A DNA stretch of 64,000 nt from Halobacteriales archaeon QS_4_70_19 (GTDB lineage: Archaea; Halobacteriota; Halobacteria; Halobacteriales; Haloarculaceae), in NCBI GenBank assembly GCA_003020985.1, contig PXRM01000022.1:1-64000 (forward strand), written 5' to 3'. Below, piece after piece: positions 15,851-25,129 of the stretch. A program made the position numbers and the translations under genes. The stretch's first letter is position 1, and each line of letters begins with the position of its first letter. The notes beneath the pieces were generated by a model. That model was not told the origin of the DNA. It searched no databases and worked only from the letters and a program-made list of their open reading frames with translations.

Positions 15851-17125
15851 ATGACGGACAACGACACACCATCAACGACCCGTCGTGCGATGATGAAGGG
15901 CGTCGGCGGCTTCGCCGCGCTCTCCATGTCCAACACGACTATCGGTGAGGCGGCGGAGATCATGCAGTCGGAGGGACCACCGATCGACTCGCACACGCTG
16001 GACACCTACCGGGCGATCGTGGACGCCATCGTCCCGCGGACGCCGGAGCTGGGCGACGAGCTGGGTGAGGAGCACGTCCCCGGGGGACTGGCGGTCGAAC
16101 TCGAGGAGTTCATCATCTACGACTTCAACCACTTCCACGAGATTCGGCTCGAGACGCTGGAGACCGGCGTCCCGGGCGGGAGTCCGGCGGGGAGCGAGAC
16201 CCTCCGGGACAGCCTCTCGCTCGAGAGTTTCACCGGCGGCACGGCCGTCGACGGGACGGGGCTGACCGAGGAGGAGCGCATGCCCCTCTCCGTGTTCGAG
16301 ACGACCATCGACACCACCGGGAGCGGGTCGGACCTCGACGCGCTCCTCGATCTCGCCGACGTCGACACGGTCGAGGGGGTCGATACGGACGCACTCGCCG
16401 AGCGCGTCGACTTCGGCGCGCTCGACCGGCTCGATATAGACATCGCCGACACGCCGATCGAGCCCGGCGACAGCGGCCCTGCCGACGTCGAACTCACCGT
16501 CGAGGCCGGTAACGAGGTCGTCCACCAGGTCTCACAGAACTACCGGTACGCGGAGCTGTTCCCGGTCGTCTTCGACGTCGTGGCGGCCGAACTGCTGCTC
16601 CGCGGGCGCAACGAGGACCCGCCCGCTCCGAACGAGCAGTTCCCCGCGGGCGGGACGTTCGTCCGCCTCTCCCGCGAGGACCGGCTCCGTGCCCTCTGGG
16701 ACATCGTGGACGGGGGCGTCCTCGACCGACTGGACGGGCTGTTCTCGCCGATGCTGCCCGCGGTCGGCATCCTGAAATACGTCGTGATGGCGGTGAACGG
16801 GCTCCACGGCTTCGGCTACTACACGGAGTGGTCGGCCTACGGCGACACGAAGACGGACCTGCCCCAGGAGCGCGAACTGCAGCAGCCGCCCGACGAGGGC
16901 CAGAGCCGCACGCAGACCGACTACCCGGGGCCGGCGGACGGCTACGCGGCGAACTGGTTCCACGCGGTCGACGGTGGGTTCCGCGACCCGCCCGCGCAGT
17001 CGCTGAACTACGACAGGAAGGACACGGACCTGACCGGCGACGACGTGCTGAGCGAGGACGAACTCGCCGGCAGCAGCGGGACCGACGACGGAGCCACCGA
17101 CGGCGTCACGGGTGAGACGCTATGA
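15851..17125 (+). CDS. Tat-exported small subunit of a GMC dehydrogenase (gluconate 2-dehydrogenase subunit 3-like)
   Basis: A 424-residue protein. Its N-terminus STTRRAMMKGVGGFAALSM is a Tat-type signal, with twin Arg and a weak hydrophobic stretch. The body has YRAIVDAIVPRTPELGDE, reminiscent of the gluconate 2-dehydrogenase subunit 3 fold (TLxALVDALIP-type start), and a C-terminal region ending in Asp/Gly-rich sequence. This subunit is about twice the usual length of the family. It overlaps the GMC flavoprotein by 4 bp (ATGA), so a two-subunit enzyme is expected. The flavoprotein has no signal of its own, so this subunit probably carries it out of the cell by the Tat route. The family assignment is moderately sure. 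Confidence 0.8.
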   Translation: MTDNDTPSTTRRAMMKGVGGFAALSMSNTTIGEAAEIMQSEGPPIDSHTLDTYRAIVDAIVPRTPELGDELGEEHVPGGLAVELEEFIIYDFNHFHEIRLETLETGVPGGSPAGSETLRDSLSLESFTGGTAVDGTGLTEEERMPLSVFETTIDTTGSGSDLDALLDLADVDTVEGVDTDALAERVDFGALDRLDIDIADTPIEPGDSGPADVELTVEAGNEVVHQVSQNYRYAELFPVVFDVVAAELLLRGRNEDPPAPNEQFPAGGTFVRLSREDRLRALWDIVDGGVLDRLDGLFSPMLPAVGILKYVVMAVNGLHGFGYYTEWSAYGDTKTDLPQERELQQPPDEGQSRTQTDYPGPADGYAANWFHAVDGGFRDPPAQSLNYDRKDTDLTGDDVLSEDELAGSSGTDDGATDGVTGETL

Positions 17126-18954
17126 GCAACCCACAGACGGACCCCGACGTCATCATCGCCGGCGCGGGGGCTGACGGACCGGCCGCGGCGTACAAACTCG
17201 CGAACGACCACGGCCTGGACGTGCTGATGATCGAGGCCGGTCCGTGGCACGGCAACCAGAAGTGGCCCCGCCCCCACGCCGACGCCGGCGGGACCGTCAG
17301 TACGGACCCGGACGACCTCGACGGGAAGCTGCTCGACGAGCAGTACACCCACCTCGAGAACGGGGCGAACGACCCGACCGCGGGCTACCTCCGCGTCGGG
17401 CCGCCGGACCACACCCGGGCTCCGTGGTTCCGGAACCTGCACCAGAACGCGTTCATCTGGCAGGTGGCGGGCGTCGGCGGGACCTCGCTGCACTACTTCG
17501 GCAACCACCCGCGTGGCTACCCGACTGCGTTCGACGACCAGCCCCACTGGCCGGACGAGATCAGCTACGCGGACATGGTGCCGTACTACCAGGAGAACGA
17601 GGAACTCACGAGCACCCAGCAGGCCCCGATGACCGGCCGGGAGGAGGTGTTCATCCAGGGAGCCAGCGAGGAGCGCAACGGGGAGTATCCGCTCCTCGAC
17701 AGCAAGAACGTCACGGATACGGGCTGGCGGCCACATCTCAACGCCATCGAAGAACCCGGCCGCGAGACCTCGAACGGCGAGCCCCTGGACGCGGACTACG
17801 GCGGCTCGTTCAGCTGGGACGACGGCTTCAAGGGCGACAACCTGTTCGGTGACAACTTCCAGGGCGCCTCGGCGCCGGTCGACGCACCCGTTCGGAACAA
17901 GTCCCGCAAGTCCAGCAACGTCGGCTACGTGCCGCGCGCGCTGGACACCAACGAGGACCCCGAGAAGGGGAACGTGGCCATCCGGCCCAACACGTTCGTC
18001 ACGAACGTCGAGACGACCGGCGGCCCCGGCTCGCTGGAGGCCAGCGGGGTCACCGTCCGCGACACCTGGTCCGGGACGACCGAGACCATCGAGTCCGACG
18101 TGGTCGTGCTGGCGGCGGGCTGCATCGAGACGCCCCGGCTCTGGCTCAACTCCGACCTCCCGAACACGGACGGCTGGGTCGGCAAGGGCCTGACCACCCA
18201 CTGGTTCGACTGGGTCGTCGGCACCTACGACGACGACACCGTCGAGGAGGCCACCCAGGTGACCGGGGCGAACCACATGGACCCGTTCGTCGGGCAGAAC
18301 TCCGCGGTCCGGTTCGACAAGCCCGGCGTCGGCGGCCTGGAGGACATCGGGATGTCGCCCGGCCTGGTCTCCTACGCCGACTACCTGTTCACGGAGGCCG
18401 GCTACTCCTTCGAGACGCCGGTCGACCCCGACGAGCCGTGGGACACCCGCGGCTACGTCGTCGGCAAGGACCTCAAGCGGCGGATGGCGAAGTACCGGAA
18501 CACCAAGGCCATCCTCATCCTGACCGACGACTTCCCCCACAAGGAGAACGGCGTCTCGCTGGACGACAGCTTCTCCGACGAGCACGGGGCCGTCCCGAAG
18601 GTCCGCTGGGAGCCCAGCGAGGAGGACGACGCGAAGCGCGACGAGCTCGCGCGCATCGCGGCCAACATCCACCGCAACGCGGGGGCCGAGACCATCCACC
18701 GCAGCGAGTGGCCGCCGCTGCTGCTTCACATGCAGTCCTCGATGCGCATCGGGAAGGTGCTCGACGAGGGCGCCGAGGCCTACGACGTGGACCGGCTGTT
18801 CGTCGCGGACCACTCCGCGCTCGCCAACGGTATCGGCGGCCCGAACCCGACCAACTCCGGGCAGGCGCTCGCCCTGCGGACGGCCGACAAGATCGCCGAG
18901 CGGTACTTCTCGAAGCAGTTCGACCCCGGGAAGGCACCGTTCACGGGCCGGTAG
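17122..18954 (+). CDS. GMC-family FAD-dependent oxidoreductase, large subunit
   Basis: A 610-residue flavoprotein. The FAD dinucleotide motif is at the very N-terminus (DVIIAGAGADGPAAAYKLA). Then come WQVAGVGGTSLHYFGNHPRG (the GMC signature around the FAD), VVVLAAGCIETPRLWLNS (second GMC signature), and a C-terminal LFVADHSALANGIGGPNPTN, where the family's active-site and flavin contacts lie. It oxidises an alcohol or sugar-acid, passing electrons to an acceptor; the substrate is unknown. No Tat or Sec signal is present. It overlaps its small-subunit gene by 4 bp, and both are divergent from the IclR regulator. An intrinsic-type terminator follows. Confidence 0.93.
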   Translation: MSNPQTDPDVIIAGAGADGPAAAYKLANDHGLDVLMIEAGPWHGNQKWPRPHADAGGTVSTDPDDLDGKLLDEQYTHLENGANDPTAGYLRVGPPDHTRAPWFRNLHQNAFIWQVAGVGGTSLHYFGNHPRGYPTAFDDQPHWPDEISYADMVPYYQENEELTSTQQAPMTGREEVFIQGASEERNGEYPLLDSKNVTDTGWRPHLNAIEEPGRETSNGEPLDADYGGSFSWDDGFKGDNLFGDNFQGASAPVDAPVRNKSRKSSNVGYVPRALDTNEDPEKGNVAIRPNTFVTNVETTGGPGSLEASGVTVRDTWSGTTETIESDVVVLAAGCIETPRLWLNSDLPNTDGWVGKGLTTHWFDWVVGTYDDDTVEEATQVTGANHMDPFVGQNSAVRFDKPGVGGLEDIGMSPGLVSYADYLFTEAGYSFETPVDPDEPWDTRGYVVGKDLKRRMAKYRNTKAILILTDDFPHKENGVSLDDSFSDEHGAVPKVRWEPSEEDDAKRDELARIAANIHRNAGAETIHRSEWPPLLLHMQSSMRIGKVLDEGAEAYDVDRLFVADHSALANGIGGPNPTNSGQALALRTADKIAERYFSKQFDPGKAPFTGR

Positions 18955-19009
18955 CGCCGTTTCCGGCACCGGGCCGTTCTCGTGGTGAGGCAGCCGGCGC
19001 TCGACGCTG

Positions 19010-19029
19010 ACCGATATCTATCGGTTTTT
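19010..19029 (+). terminator. Stem-loop with T-run after the GMC operon
   Basis: A perfect 7-bp stem ACCGATA-TC-TATCGGT is followed directly by a run of T, 55 bp after the GMC stop codon. It is the clearest terminator-like structure in the window. Confidence 0.65.
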
Positions 19030-19131
19030 GCTCCGAACCCCGAGTGTTTTCCCCCTATGTGGAATACGAATTCGGAATCGTTTCTGTTTTCGAGATGTCT
19101 GCCCGATGCCGAGCAGCGTTCCACCGACGGG

Positions 19132-20592
19132 CTAGAGGCTCCCCTGCAGGATGCCGCCGGTCCGGACGAAGAAGTAGAGGACGAACGCAGCCGCGAGCGC
19201 CCACTGACCGAGGGAGACGTCGCTGGCCTCACCCTGGGCGGCCTTCACAACCGGGTAGGAGGTGATACCCGCCGCGATGCCGTACGCGATGGAGAAGGTG
19301 AACGGCATCACGAAGATCGTGAGCGCCGCCGGGATGGCGAAGGAGAGGTCGTCCCACGCGATCTCGGCGACGTTCGTGAGCATGATGATGCCCACGACGA
19401 CGAGGACGAGGTGGGAGGCGTAGGTCGGCACGGCCGCGGCGAGCGGCACCACGGCGAGCGACAGCAGGAAGAGCACGCCGATGACCAGCGCCGTCATCCC
19501 GGTCCGGCCGCCCTCCTCGACGCCGGTCGCGGACTCGATGTACGTCGTGACGGTGGAGGTGCCGAGCATCCCGCCGACGGTGGTGCCGACCGCGTCGGCC
19601 ATCAGCGGTTCGTCCATGTCCGGGAGGTTGCCCTCGCCGTCGAGGAAGCCGGCGGCCTGTCCGACGCCGGTGAGCGTCCCGGCGGTGTCGAAGAAGTCCA
19701 CGAAGAAGAACGTGAACACGATGAGCGCGAACGCGAACGGCTCGACGTCGCGGAGGCCGTCCACGAACGCGCCCGCCAGCGGCGTGACGTCGTAGCTGGC
19801 GGCGTCGTAGACGATCGGCACGTCGGGGGCGAGCGGGATGGGGCTCTTCAGCGTCGCACCGGCCTGCTCGGCCGCCTCCGCCGCCCCGGCCGAGGAGAAC
19901 CCCATCGCCGAGGCCGCGTACCCGGCGATGCTCGTCACGATGACGCCGACGATGATGGAGCCACGGATGCCACGCGCGTACAGCACCAGCGTGAGGAACA
20001 GCCCCAGCACCGAGAGGATGGCGACGGGGTCGGTGGCGAACACCGGACTGAACGTGACAAACGTCGCGTCCGACCCGGCGACGATGCGCATCTCCTCCAG
20101 GCCGATGATAGCGAGGAACAGCCCGATACCGGCCCCGACGGCCAGTTTCACCGGTTGCGGAAACAGTTTGATGACGTACTCACGAGCGCCGACGGCTGTC
20201 AGCAGGACGAAGATGATCCCCTCCACGACCACGGCCGCGAGTGCCGTGTTCCAGGGGACACCCAGCCCGAGGACGACGGTGAACGCGAAGAAGGCGTTCA
20301 GGCCGAGGCCCGGTGCCTGCCCGAACGGTTGGTTGGCGTAGAACGCCATCACCAATGTCGCCGTTGCCGCCGCCAGCAGCGTGACGACCGCGAGCACCTG
20401 CTGGGCCTGGGGGATCGACAACCCGACGTCCGGCCCCGGCCCGTTCACGATGGCGGGCGCGAGAACCGCCGGATTGACGACGACGATGTAGCTCATCGTC
20501 AGGAACGTCGTCACCCCGGCGACGACCTCCGTCTCGAGGTCGGTCCCGTGCTCGTCGAACCCGAAGAATCCGGCCAACGTCTCCCGTACCAT
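19132..20592 (-). CDS. NCS2-family (AzgA-type) nucleobase permease
   Basis: A 486-residue integral membrane protein. It begins MVRETLAGFFGFDEHGTDLE, then TEVVAGVTTFLTMSYIVVVN, the conserved opening of AzgA/PbuG-type hypoxanthine-guanine permeases. ANQPFGQAPGLGLNAFFAF and FVDFFDTAGTLTGVGQAAG (the family signature) follow, with about 12-14 hydrophobic segments overall. It probably imports hypoxanthine, guanine or adenine by proton or sodium symport. pyrE lies upstream on the same strand, with about 140 bp between them, making a small nucleotide-salvage neighbourhood. Confidence 0.95.
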   Translation of the reverse strand: MVRETLAGFFGFDEHGTDLETEVVAGVTTFLTMSYIVVVNPAVLAPAIVNGPGPDVGLSIPQAQQVLAVVTLLAAATATLVMAFYANQPFGQAPGLGLNAFFAFTVVLGLGVPWNTALAAVVVEGIIFVLLTAVGAREYVIKLFPQPVKLAVGAGIGLFLAIIGLEEMRIVAGSDATFVTFSPVFATDPVAILSVLGLFLTLVLYARGIRGSIIVGVIVTSIAGYAASAMGFSSAGAAEAAEQAGATLKSPIPLAPDVPIVYDAASYDVTPLAGAFVDGLRDVEPFAFALIVFTFFFVDFFDTAGTLTGVGQAAGFLDGEGNLPDMDEPLMADAVGTTVGGMLGTSTVTTYIESATGVEEGGRTGMTALVIGVLFLLSLAVVPLAAAVPTYASHLVLVVVGIIMLTNVAEIAWDDLSFAIPAALTIFVMPFTFSIAYGIAAGITSYPVVKAAQGEASDVSLGQWALAAAFVLYFFVRTGGILQGSL

Positions 20593-20730
20593 TATGCGTG
20601 CCGACGCGAACAGCCACCACTTAACGCTTTTTCAATTGAACCGACCGACCGTGGGGTTCCGCAACCGTTCCGCAGCCGAACGCCTGTCAGCGTCAGGTTT
20701 CGGTGACGATGTCGGCAGTTGATGGAGTGA

Positions 20731-21279
20731 TCAGTCGTCCGCGTCCAGGTCGGCGTCGGCCAGCAGGTCGGAGGCGGTCAGCAGCGACTCCAGTTCGATG
20801 TCGTGCTCGGCGAGGTTCTCGCGGGCACCCTCCTCGCGGTCCACCACCACGAGTACGCGGTCCACGACCGCCCCCGCGTCGCGGAGCGCCTCGACGGCGT
20901 CGATGGCCGACTGGCCCGTCGTGGCGATGTCCTCCAGCACGACGACCTCCTCGCCCGCCTCGAAGCGGCCCTCGATGCGGTTGCCCGTACCGTACTCCTT
21001 GGCGGCCTTCCGGACGATGACGTACGGGGTGCCGGTGGCGACGCTCGTCGCCGCGACGAGGGGGACGGCCCCCAGCGCGACGCCCGCGAGTTTCCGGTCC
21101 CCGACGCGCCGGGCGAAGGCGTCGGCGATCAGTTCGAGGCAGTCGGGCGCCGTCTCGAACAGGTACTTGTCGACGTAGTACTCGGAGGTGCCGCCGTGCG
21201 AGAGCTCGAACTCGCCGAACTTCACCGCGTCCGCGGCACGGAGGGCCGCGACGAGGTCCGCGCGTTCCGTGTCGGTCAT
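20731..21279 (-). CDS. pyrE: Orotate phosphoribosyltransferase
   Basis: A 182-residue PRTase converting orotate and PRPP to OMP in pyrimidine synthesis. [20 protein letters not shown] is the family N-terminal region. The PRPP-binding loop is [20 protein letters not shown], and the flexible loop region is [19 protein letters not shown]. Length is normal. ATG 21279 gives [20 protein letters not shown]. It sits upstream of the NCS2 permease and divergent from an HTH_10 regulator at 21410. Confidence 0.97.
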   Translation of the reverse strand: MTDTERADLVAALRAADAVKFGEFELSHGGTSEYYVDKYLFETAPDCLELIADAFARRVGDRKLAGVALGAVPLVAATSVATGTPYVIVRKAAKEYGTGNRIEGRFEAGEEVVVLEDIATTGQSAIDAVEALRDAGAVVDRVLVVVDREEGARENLAEHDIELESLLTASDLLADADLDADD

Positions 21280-21409
21280 GGCTGGTCGTGTGGGTGGTGG
21301 TGGGTTAAGCGGCCCGGAAGCCGACCGCGGCTCCCGCGAAGTTTGGAACGAGTTGCCAGTAGCGTGATTACGACTGCCACGAATCGGGGAGTGAGAGACG
21401 GGACCCCGC

Positions 21410-22084
21410 ATGCAATACGTGACGTTCACGCTCCGCCCCGAGGGGGGCTGGTTCTACGATGTCGGTCGGGTACTGTTCGAGGACCCGGAGACGACCGCGG
21501 CGGCGATCCACCACATCGGTCTACTGGAGGACGACACCGTCGTCAGCCTGTACGAGGTGTACGGGGACGGCGAACGCGTTCGCGACCGGGTAGCCGGCCT
21601 CGGCGACGTCATCGACTGCCAGTACACGCAGGTCGGAGACGGCGTCCTGCTCCACATCCACTCCGAGCCGACGGAGACGCTCCGAGCGCTGCTCGCCATC
21701 CCCCGACAGTACGAGATCACACTCGACACGCCGCTGTCGTTCGCGGCCGACGGCGGGGTCCAGGTGACCGTGGTCGGGGAGGCGAGCGTCCTCGGCGAAG
21801 CCGTCACCGCCTGTAGGGAGCTGACGAGCGTCTCCATCGACCGGACCGGCTCGTACCGCCCCGACGACGACCGGCTCCTGGCCGAACTCACCGAGCGCCA
21901 GCGGGAGGTGCTACGGGTCGCGTGGGAGCTGGGCTACTACGAAATCCCCCGGGAGGCGACCTACGAGGACATCGCCGAGCGGCTCGGTTGCACCACGGCG
22001 ACCGTCGGGCAGCATTTCCAGCGGATCGAGGCGACACTGCTTGGAGCGCTCGCGAGCCGACTCGGTGCCCCCCCGTCCTCATAA
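21410..22084 (+). CDS. HTH_10 (bacterio-opsin activator-like) transcription factor
   Basis: A 224-residue haloarchaeal regulator. About residues 1-155 form the alpha/beta sensory region found N-terminal to such HTHs ([20 protein letters not shown]). The C-terminal HTH_10 domain is [40 protein letters not shown] and GQHFQRIE, the hallmark of Bat-type proteins. These generally activate nearby or dispersed genes. It lies 54 bp upstream of the exported rhamnosidase/glucosidase pair on the same strand, so it is a plausible regulator of that locus. Confidence 0.94.
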   Translation: MQYVTFTLRPEGGWFYDVGRVLFEDPETTAAAIHHIGLLEDDTVVSLYEVYGDGERVRDRVAGLGDVIDCQYTQVGDGVLLHIHSEPTETLRALLAIPRQYEITLDTPLSFAADGGVQVTVVGEASVLGEAVTACRELTSVSIDRTGSYRPDDDRLLAELTERQREVLRVAWELGYYEIPREATYEDIAERLGCTTATVGQHFQRIEATLLGALASRLGAPPSS

Positions 22085-22138
22085 ACAGGCAGAAATGTCC
22101 GCAAGTGGAGCTACCTTCCCGTCCCCCTGCCCGTACCC

Positions 22139-25126
22139 ATGCACGAGTCAGGTGGGAACCCGAGCAGACGCGCCTACCTTCGAGGCGTCGGATGGCTGGG
22201 TCTCGGCGGCGCAGTGACCGGGCGAGCGGGCGCGGTCTCCCGTCCGGACCGGGACGGCGACCGTGACGCCGGGCGCGGGCTGGAACCGCGTGCCCTCCGA
22301 GTCGAGCGCGAGGCCGACCCGGACAACCTCCCACCGGTCGCGCCGGGCGGCGCCGTCGGGGCGGACGAGCCGTTCGCGCCACGGTTCGACTGGCGCGTCG
22401 ATGCGGCCGACAGAGGAACTTCACAGGTAGCGTACCGGCTACTGGTTGCCTCGGACGCGGCGACACTTGCGCGCGACCGCGGGAACGTGCTCGACACTGG
22501 ACGCGTCGCGTCGGGCGAGAACCGCCACACCTACGACGGCCCGCCGCTCGAACCGGAGACCACCTACCACTGGAAGGTCCGGGTCTGGCACGAGGACGAC
22601 GGCGACGGCACGGTGGTCAGCGAGTGGAGCGAGCCGTCGACGTTCGCGACGGCCATCCCGGACACCCCGGGCGAATGGGGTGGCCAGTGGGTCGGCGCGC
22701 ACGACGACCCGGCCGACGGCGTCGCAGCGGTCCCGAAGACGGCGAAGGCCGCACCGCGACCGGAGCCGGTTTACGACCAGCAGAGCCCGCTGCTACGGAC
22801 GGATTTCACGGCGGCGAAACCGGTCGCGTCGGCGCGGGCCCACGTCGTGACGCTCGGTTACGGCGAACTGTACGTCAACGGCGAGCGACAGGGTGAGGCG
22901 GTGCTGGACCCGGCGTGGACCACGTTCCATCGCCGGGCACTGTACACGACCCACGACGTGACCGACGCGCTGCGGGATGGCGAGAACGCGGTCGGGCTCT
23001 GGCTGGGCCGGGGCTGGCACTCCAAATCCGGCGAGCTCATCATCGGCTACCGGCAGGGGTACGGCCAGCCGCGCGCGCTCGTCCAGCTGAACGTCGAGTA
23101 CGCCGACGGCACGACCGACTCGGTGGTAACCGACACCTCGTGGACGGCCGCGCCGAGCCCCATCACCGCCAACGACATCTTCGACGGTGAGCGCTACGAC
23201 GCCCGGCTGGAGCAGGCGGGCTGGGCGACACCGGGGTTCGATGACGAGGACTGGGCGGCCGCTACCCGGGCCGGCCCCCCAGTGCCCGGCTCGCAGGGCA
23301 CCTCGTCGGCTGCCCGGGGGCGCCCGGCCGCACCCGACGACCCGGTCCAGTACCCCCAGCGTACCCAGCCGATTCGGGTACTCCGCGAGATCGAGCCGGT
23401 GTCGGCCCACGACCACGGCGACGGCGTCGTCGTTGACCTGGGACAGAACTTCGCGGGCTGGATCGAACTCACCGTCGAGGGGGCCGCCGCGGGTGAGGAG
23501 ATCGTCATCGAGCACGCCGAGTTGCTGACCGAGGACGGCGGTCTCGACACGTCGAGCAACGTCGACGCCGAGGCGGTTGATCGATACGTCGCCGCCGGCA
23601 CTGGCACCGAAACCTACGAGCCTCGCTTTACCTACCACGGGTTCCGGTACGTAAAGGTAACCGGCCACGAGGTCGGCGTCGGGGACGTGACCGGGAAGGT
23701 CGTCGGAACGGACCTGCCCGAGCGGGGCGCGTTCGCGTGCTCGAACGACGACCTGAACGACGTGCAGGAGGCGGCGCTGTGGAGCCTCCGCTCGAACGCG
23801 ATGGGTGTCCCGACCGACTGTCCCCAGCGCAACGAGCGCCAGGGCTGGACCGGCGACGCGCACATGACTGGCCGGGCGGACCTCTACAACTTCGAGGCCG
23901 AGCGCTTCTACGAGAAGTACCTGCGCGACCACGCCGACAACATCGGCGCCGAAGGGAGTCAGTCCGACACCATCCCGCACGTCAACGGCTCGCCGGAGGA
24001 CTCGGACCCGAACTGGGCGAAGACACAGGTGACGCTCCCCTGGTTCCTGTACGTCCACACGGGAGACGAGACGATACTGTCGCGTCACTACGACGCGATG
24101 CGGGCCTACGCCGACTACCGTCACCGGAAGGCACCCGTCGGCCTGGTCCAGCCGGAGGACGTCCATTACGCCGACTGGCTCGCGTTCGAGGGGTCGAACA
24201 AGGTGCTGGTCGGCTCCTTCGGCCACTATCAGGTCCTCGACCGGATGGCACGGACGGCCGCCGTGCTGGGCGAGACCGACGACGCCGAGACGTTCCGGAA
24301 CCGCGCCGAGACGTGTGCGGAGAGTCTCAACACGGTCTTCCTCGACCGCGAGAACGCGGTGTACGCGAACGGAACCCAGACCGAGCAGGCGACGATGCTG
24401 TTCGAGGGGATCACGCCCGACTCGGCCGCCGACGAGGTCGCCGAGACGCTCGCCCGAACCGTGCGTCGGGAGGACGGTGGCAAGGTACGGACCGGGTTCG
24501 TCGGCACCCGCCCGCTGCTGTTCGCGCTCACCGAGTACGGCTACGCGGATGTCGCGTACGAAGCGGTGAGTCAGCCCGAACGCCCGGGCTGGACGTATAT
24601 CACGCGGAACGGGGGGACCGCCCTCTGGGAGTGGTTCGGCGTCGGCTCCGGCGCCGGGCTCGAACCCGAGCGCGGCGCCCGGATCGACCGGGTGGCGACG
24701 CTCACCTCCCGAAACCACCGACCGCTCGCGCTCGTCTCCGAGTGGTTCTACCGCGCGCTGGCGGGCATCGAGCCCGCCACCCCGGGGTTCGAGCGCATCA
24801 GCATCGCCCCGGAACCGGTCGCGGACCTCTCGTGGGCCGAGGGGAACTTCGACACGCCCCGCGGCGAGGTCGCGTCCCGGTGGGCCGAGACCGACCGGGG
24901 CTTCCGGCTCGACGCGACGGTCCCGTGGAACACGACCGCGACCGTCCGGCTCCCGACGTTCGGCAACCGGATCCGGCTCCGCGAGGGGAACCGGCCGATC
25001 TACGACGACCGGCGCGACGGGCAGGGGCAACTCCCCGGCGGCGTCGAGACCGTCGCTCGCGACGGCGACACCGTCGAGGTCGTCACCGGGAGCGGGGAGT
25101 ACGCCTTCCTCGTCGAGGAGGTGTGA
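22139..25126 (+). CDS. Tat-exported alpha-L-rhamnosidase, glycoside hydrolase family 78
   Basis: A 995-residue secreted enzyme. The N-terminus has a Tat signal (NPSRRAYLRGVGWLGLGG). A beta-rich N-terminal module follows (LRVEREADPDNLPPVAPGG, like the GH78 entry domain), then sugar-binding beta-domains, and the (alpha/alpha)6 barrel. The catalytic acid segment DCPQRNERQGWTGD is near residue 560 (family DCPQRxERxGWTGD), and the second catalytic glutamate lies in GGTALWEWFG near 829. It hydrolyses terminal alpha-L-rhamnose from glycosides or polysaccharides outside the cell. Length is normal for GH78. The GH3 gene begins 3 bp after its stop. Confidence 0.96.
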   Translation: MHESGGNPSRRAYLRGVGWLGLGGAVTGRAGAVSRPDRDGDRDAGRGLEPRALRVEREADPDNLPPVAPGGAVGADEPFAPRFDWRVDAADRGTSQVAYRLLVASDAATLARDRGNVLDTGRVASGENRHTYDGPPLEPETTYHWKVRVWHEDDGDGTVVSEWSEPSTFATAIPDTPGEWGGQWVGAHDDPADGVAAVPKTAKAAPRPEPVYDQQSPLLRTDFTAAKPVASARAHVVTLGYGELYVNGERQGEAVLDPAWTTFHRRALYTTHDVTDALRDGENAVGLWLGRGWHSKSGELIIGYRQGYGQPRALVQLNVEYADGTTDSVVTDTSWTAAPSPITANDIFDGERYDARLEQAGWATPGFDDEDWAAATRAGPPVPGSQGTSSAARGRPAAPDDPVQYPQRTQPIRVLREIEPVSAHDHGDGVVVDLGQNFAGWIELTVEGAAAGEEIVIEHAELLTEDGGLDTSSNVDAEAVDRYVAAGTGTETYEPRFTYHGFRYVKVTGHEVGVGDVTGKVVGTDLPERGAFACSNDDLNDVQEAALWSLRSNAMGVPTDCPQRNERQGWTGDAHMTGRADLYNFEAERFYEKYLRDHADNIGAEGSQSDTIPHVNGSPEDSDPNWAKTQVTLPWFLYVHTGDETILSRHYDAMRAYADYRHRKAPVGLVQPEDVHYADWLAFEGSNKVLVGSFGHYQVLDRMARTAAVLGETDDAETFRNRAETCAESLNTVFLDRENAVYANGTQTEQATMLFEGITPDSAADEVAETLARTVRREDGGKVRTGFVGTRPLLFALTEYGYADVAYEAVSQPERPGWTYITRNGGTALWEWFGVGSGAGLEPERGARIDRVATLTSRNHRPLALVSEWFYRALAGIEPATPGFERISIAPEPVADLSWAEGNFDTPRGEVASRWAETDRGFRLDATVPWNTTATVRLPTFGNRIRLREGNRPIYDDRRDGQGQLPGGVETVARDGDTVEVVTGSGEYAFLVEEV

Positions 25127-25129
25127 ACG

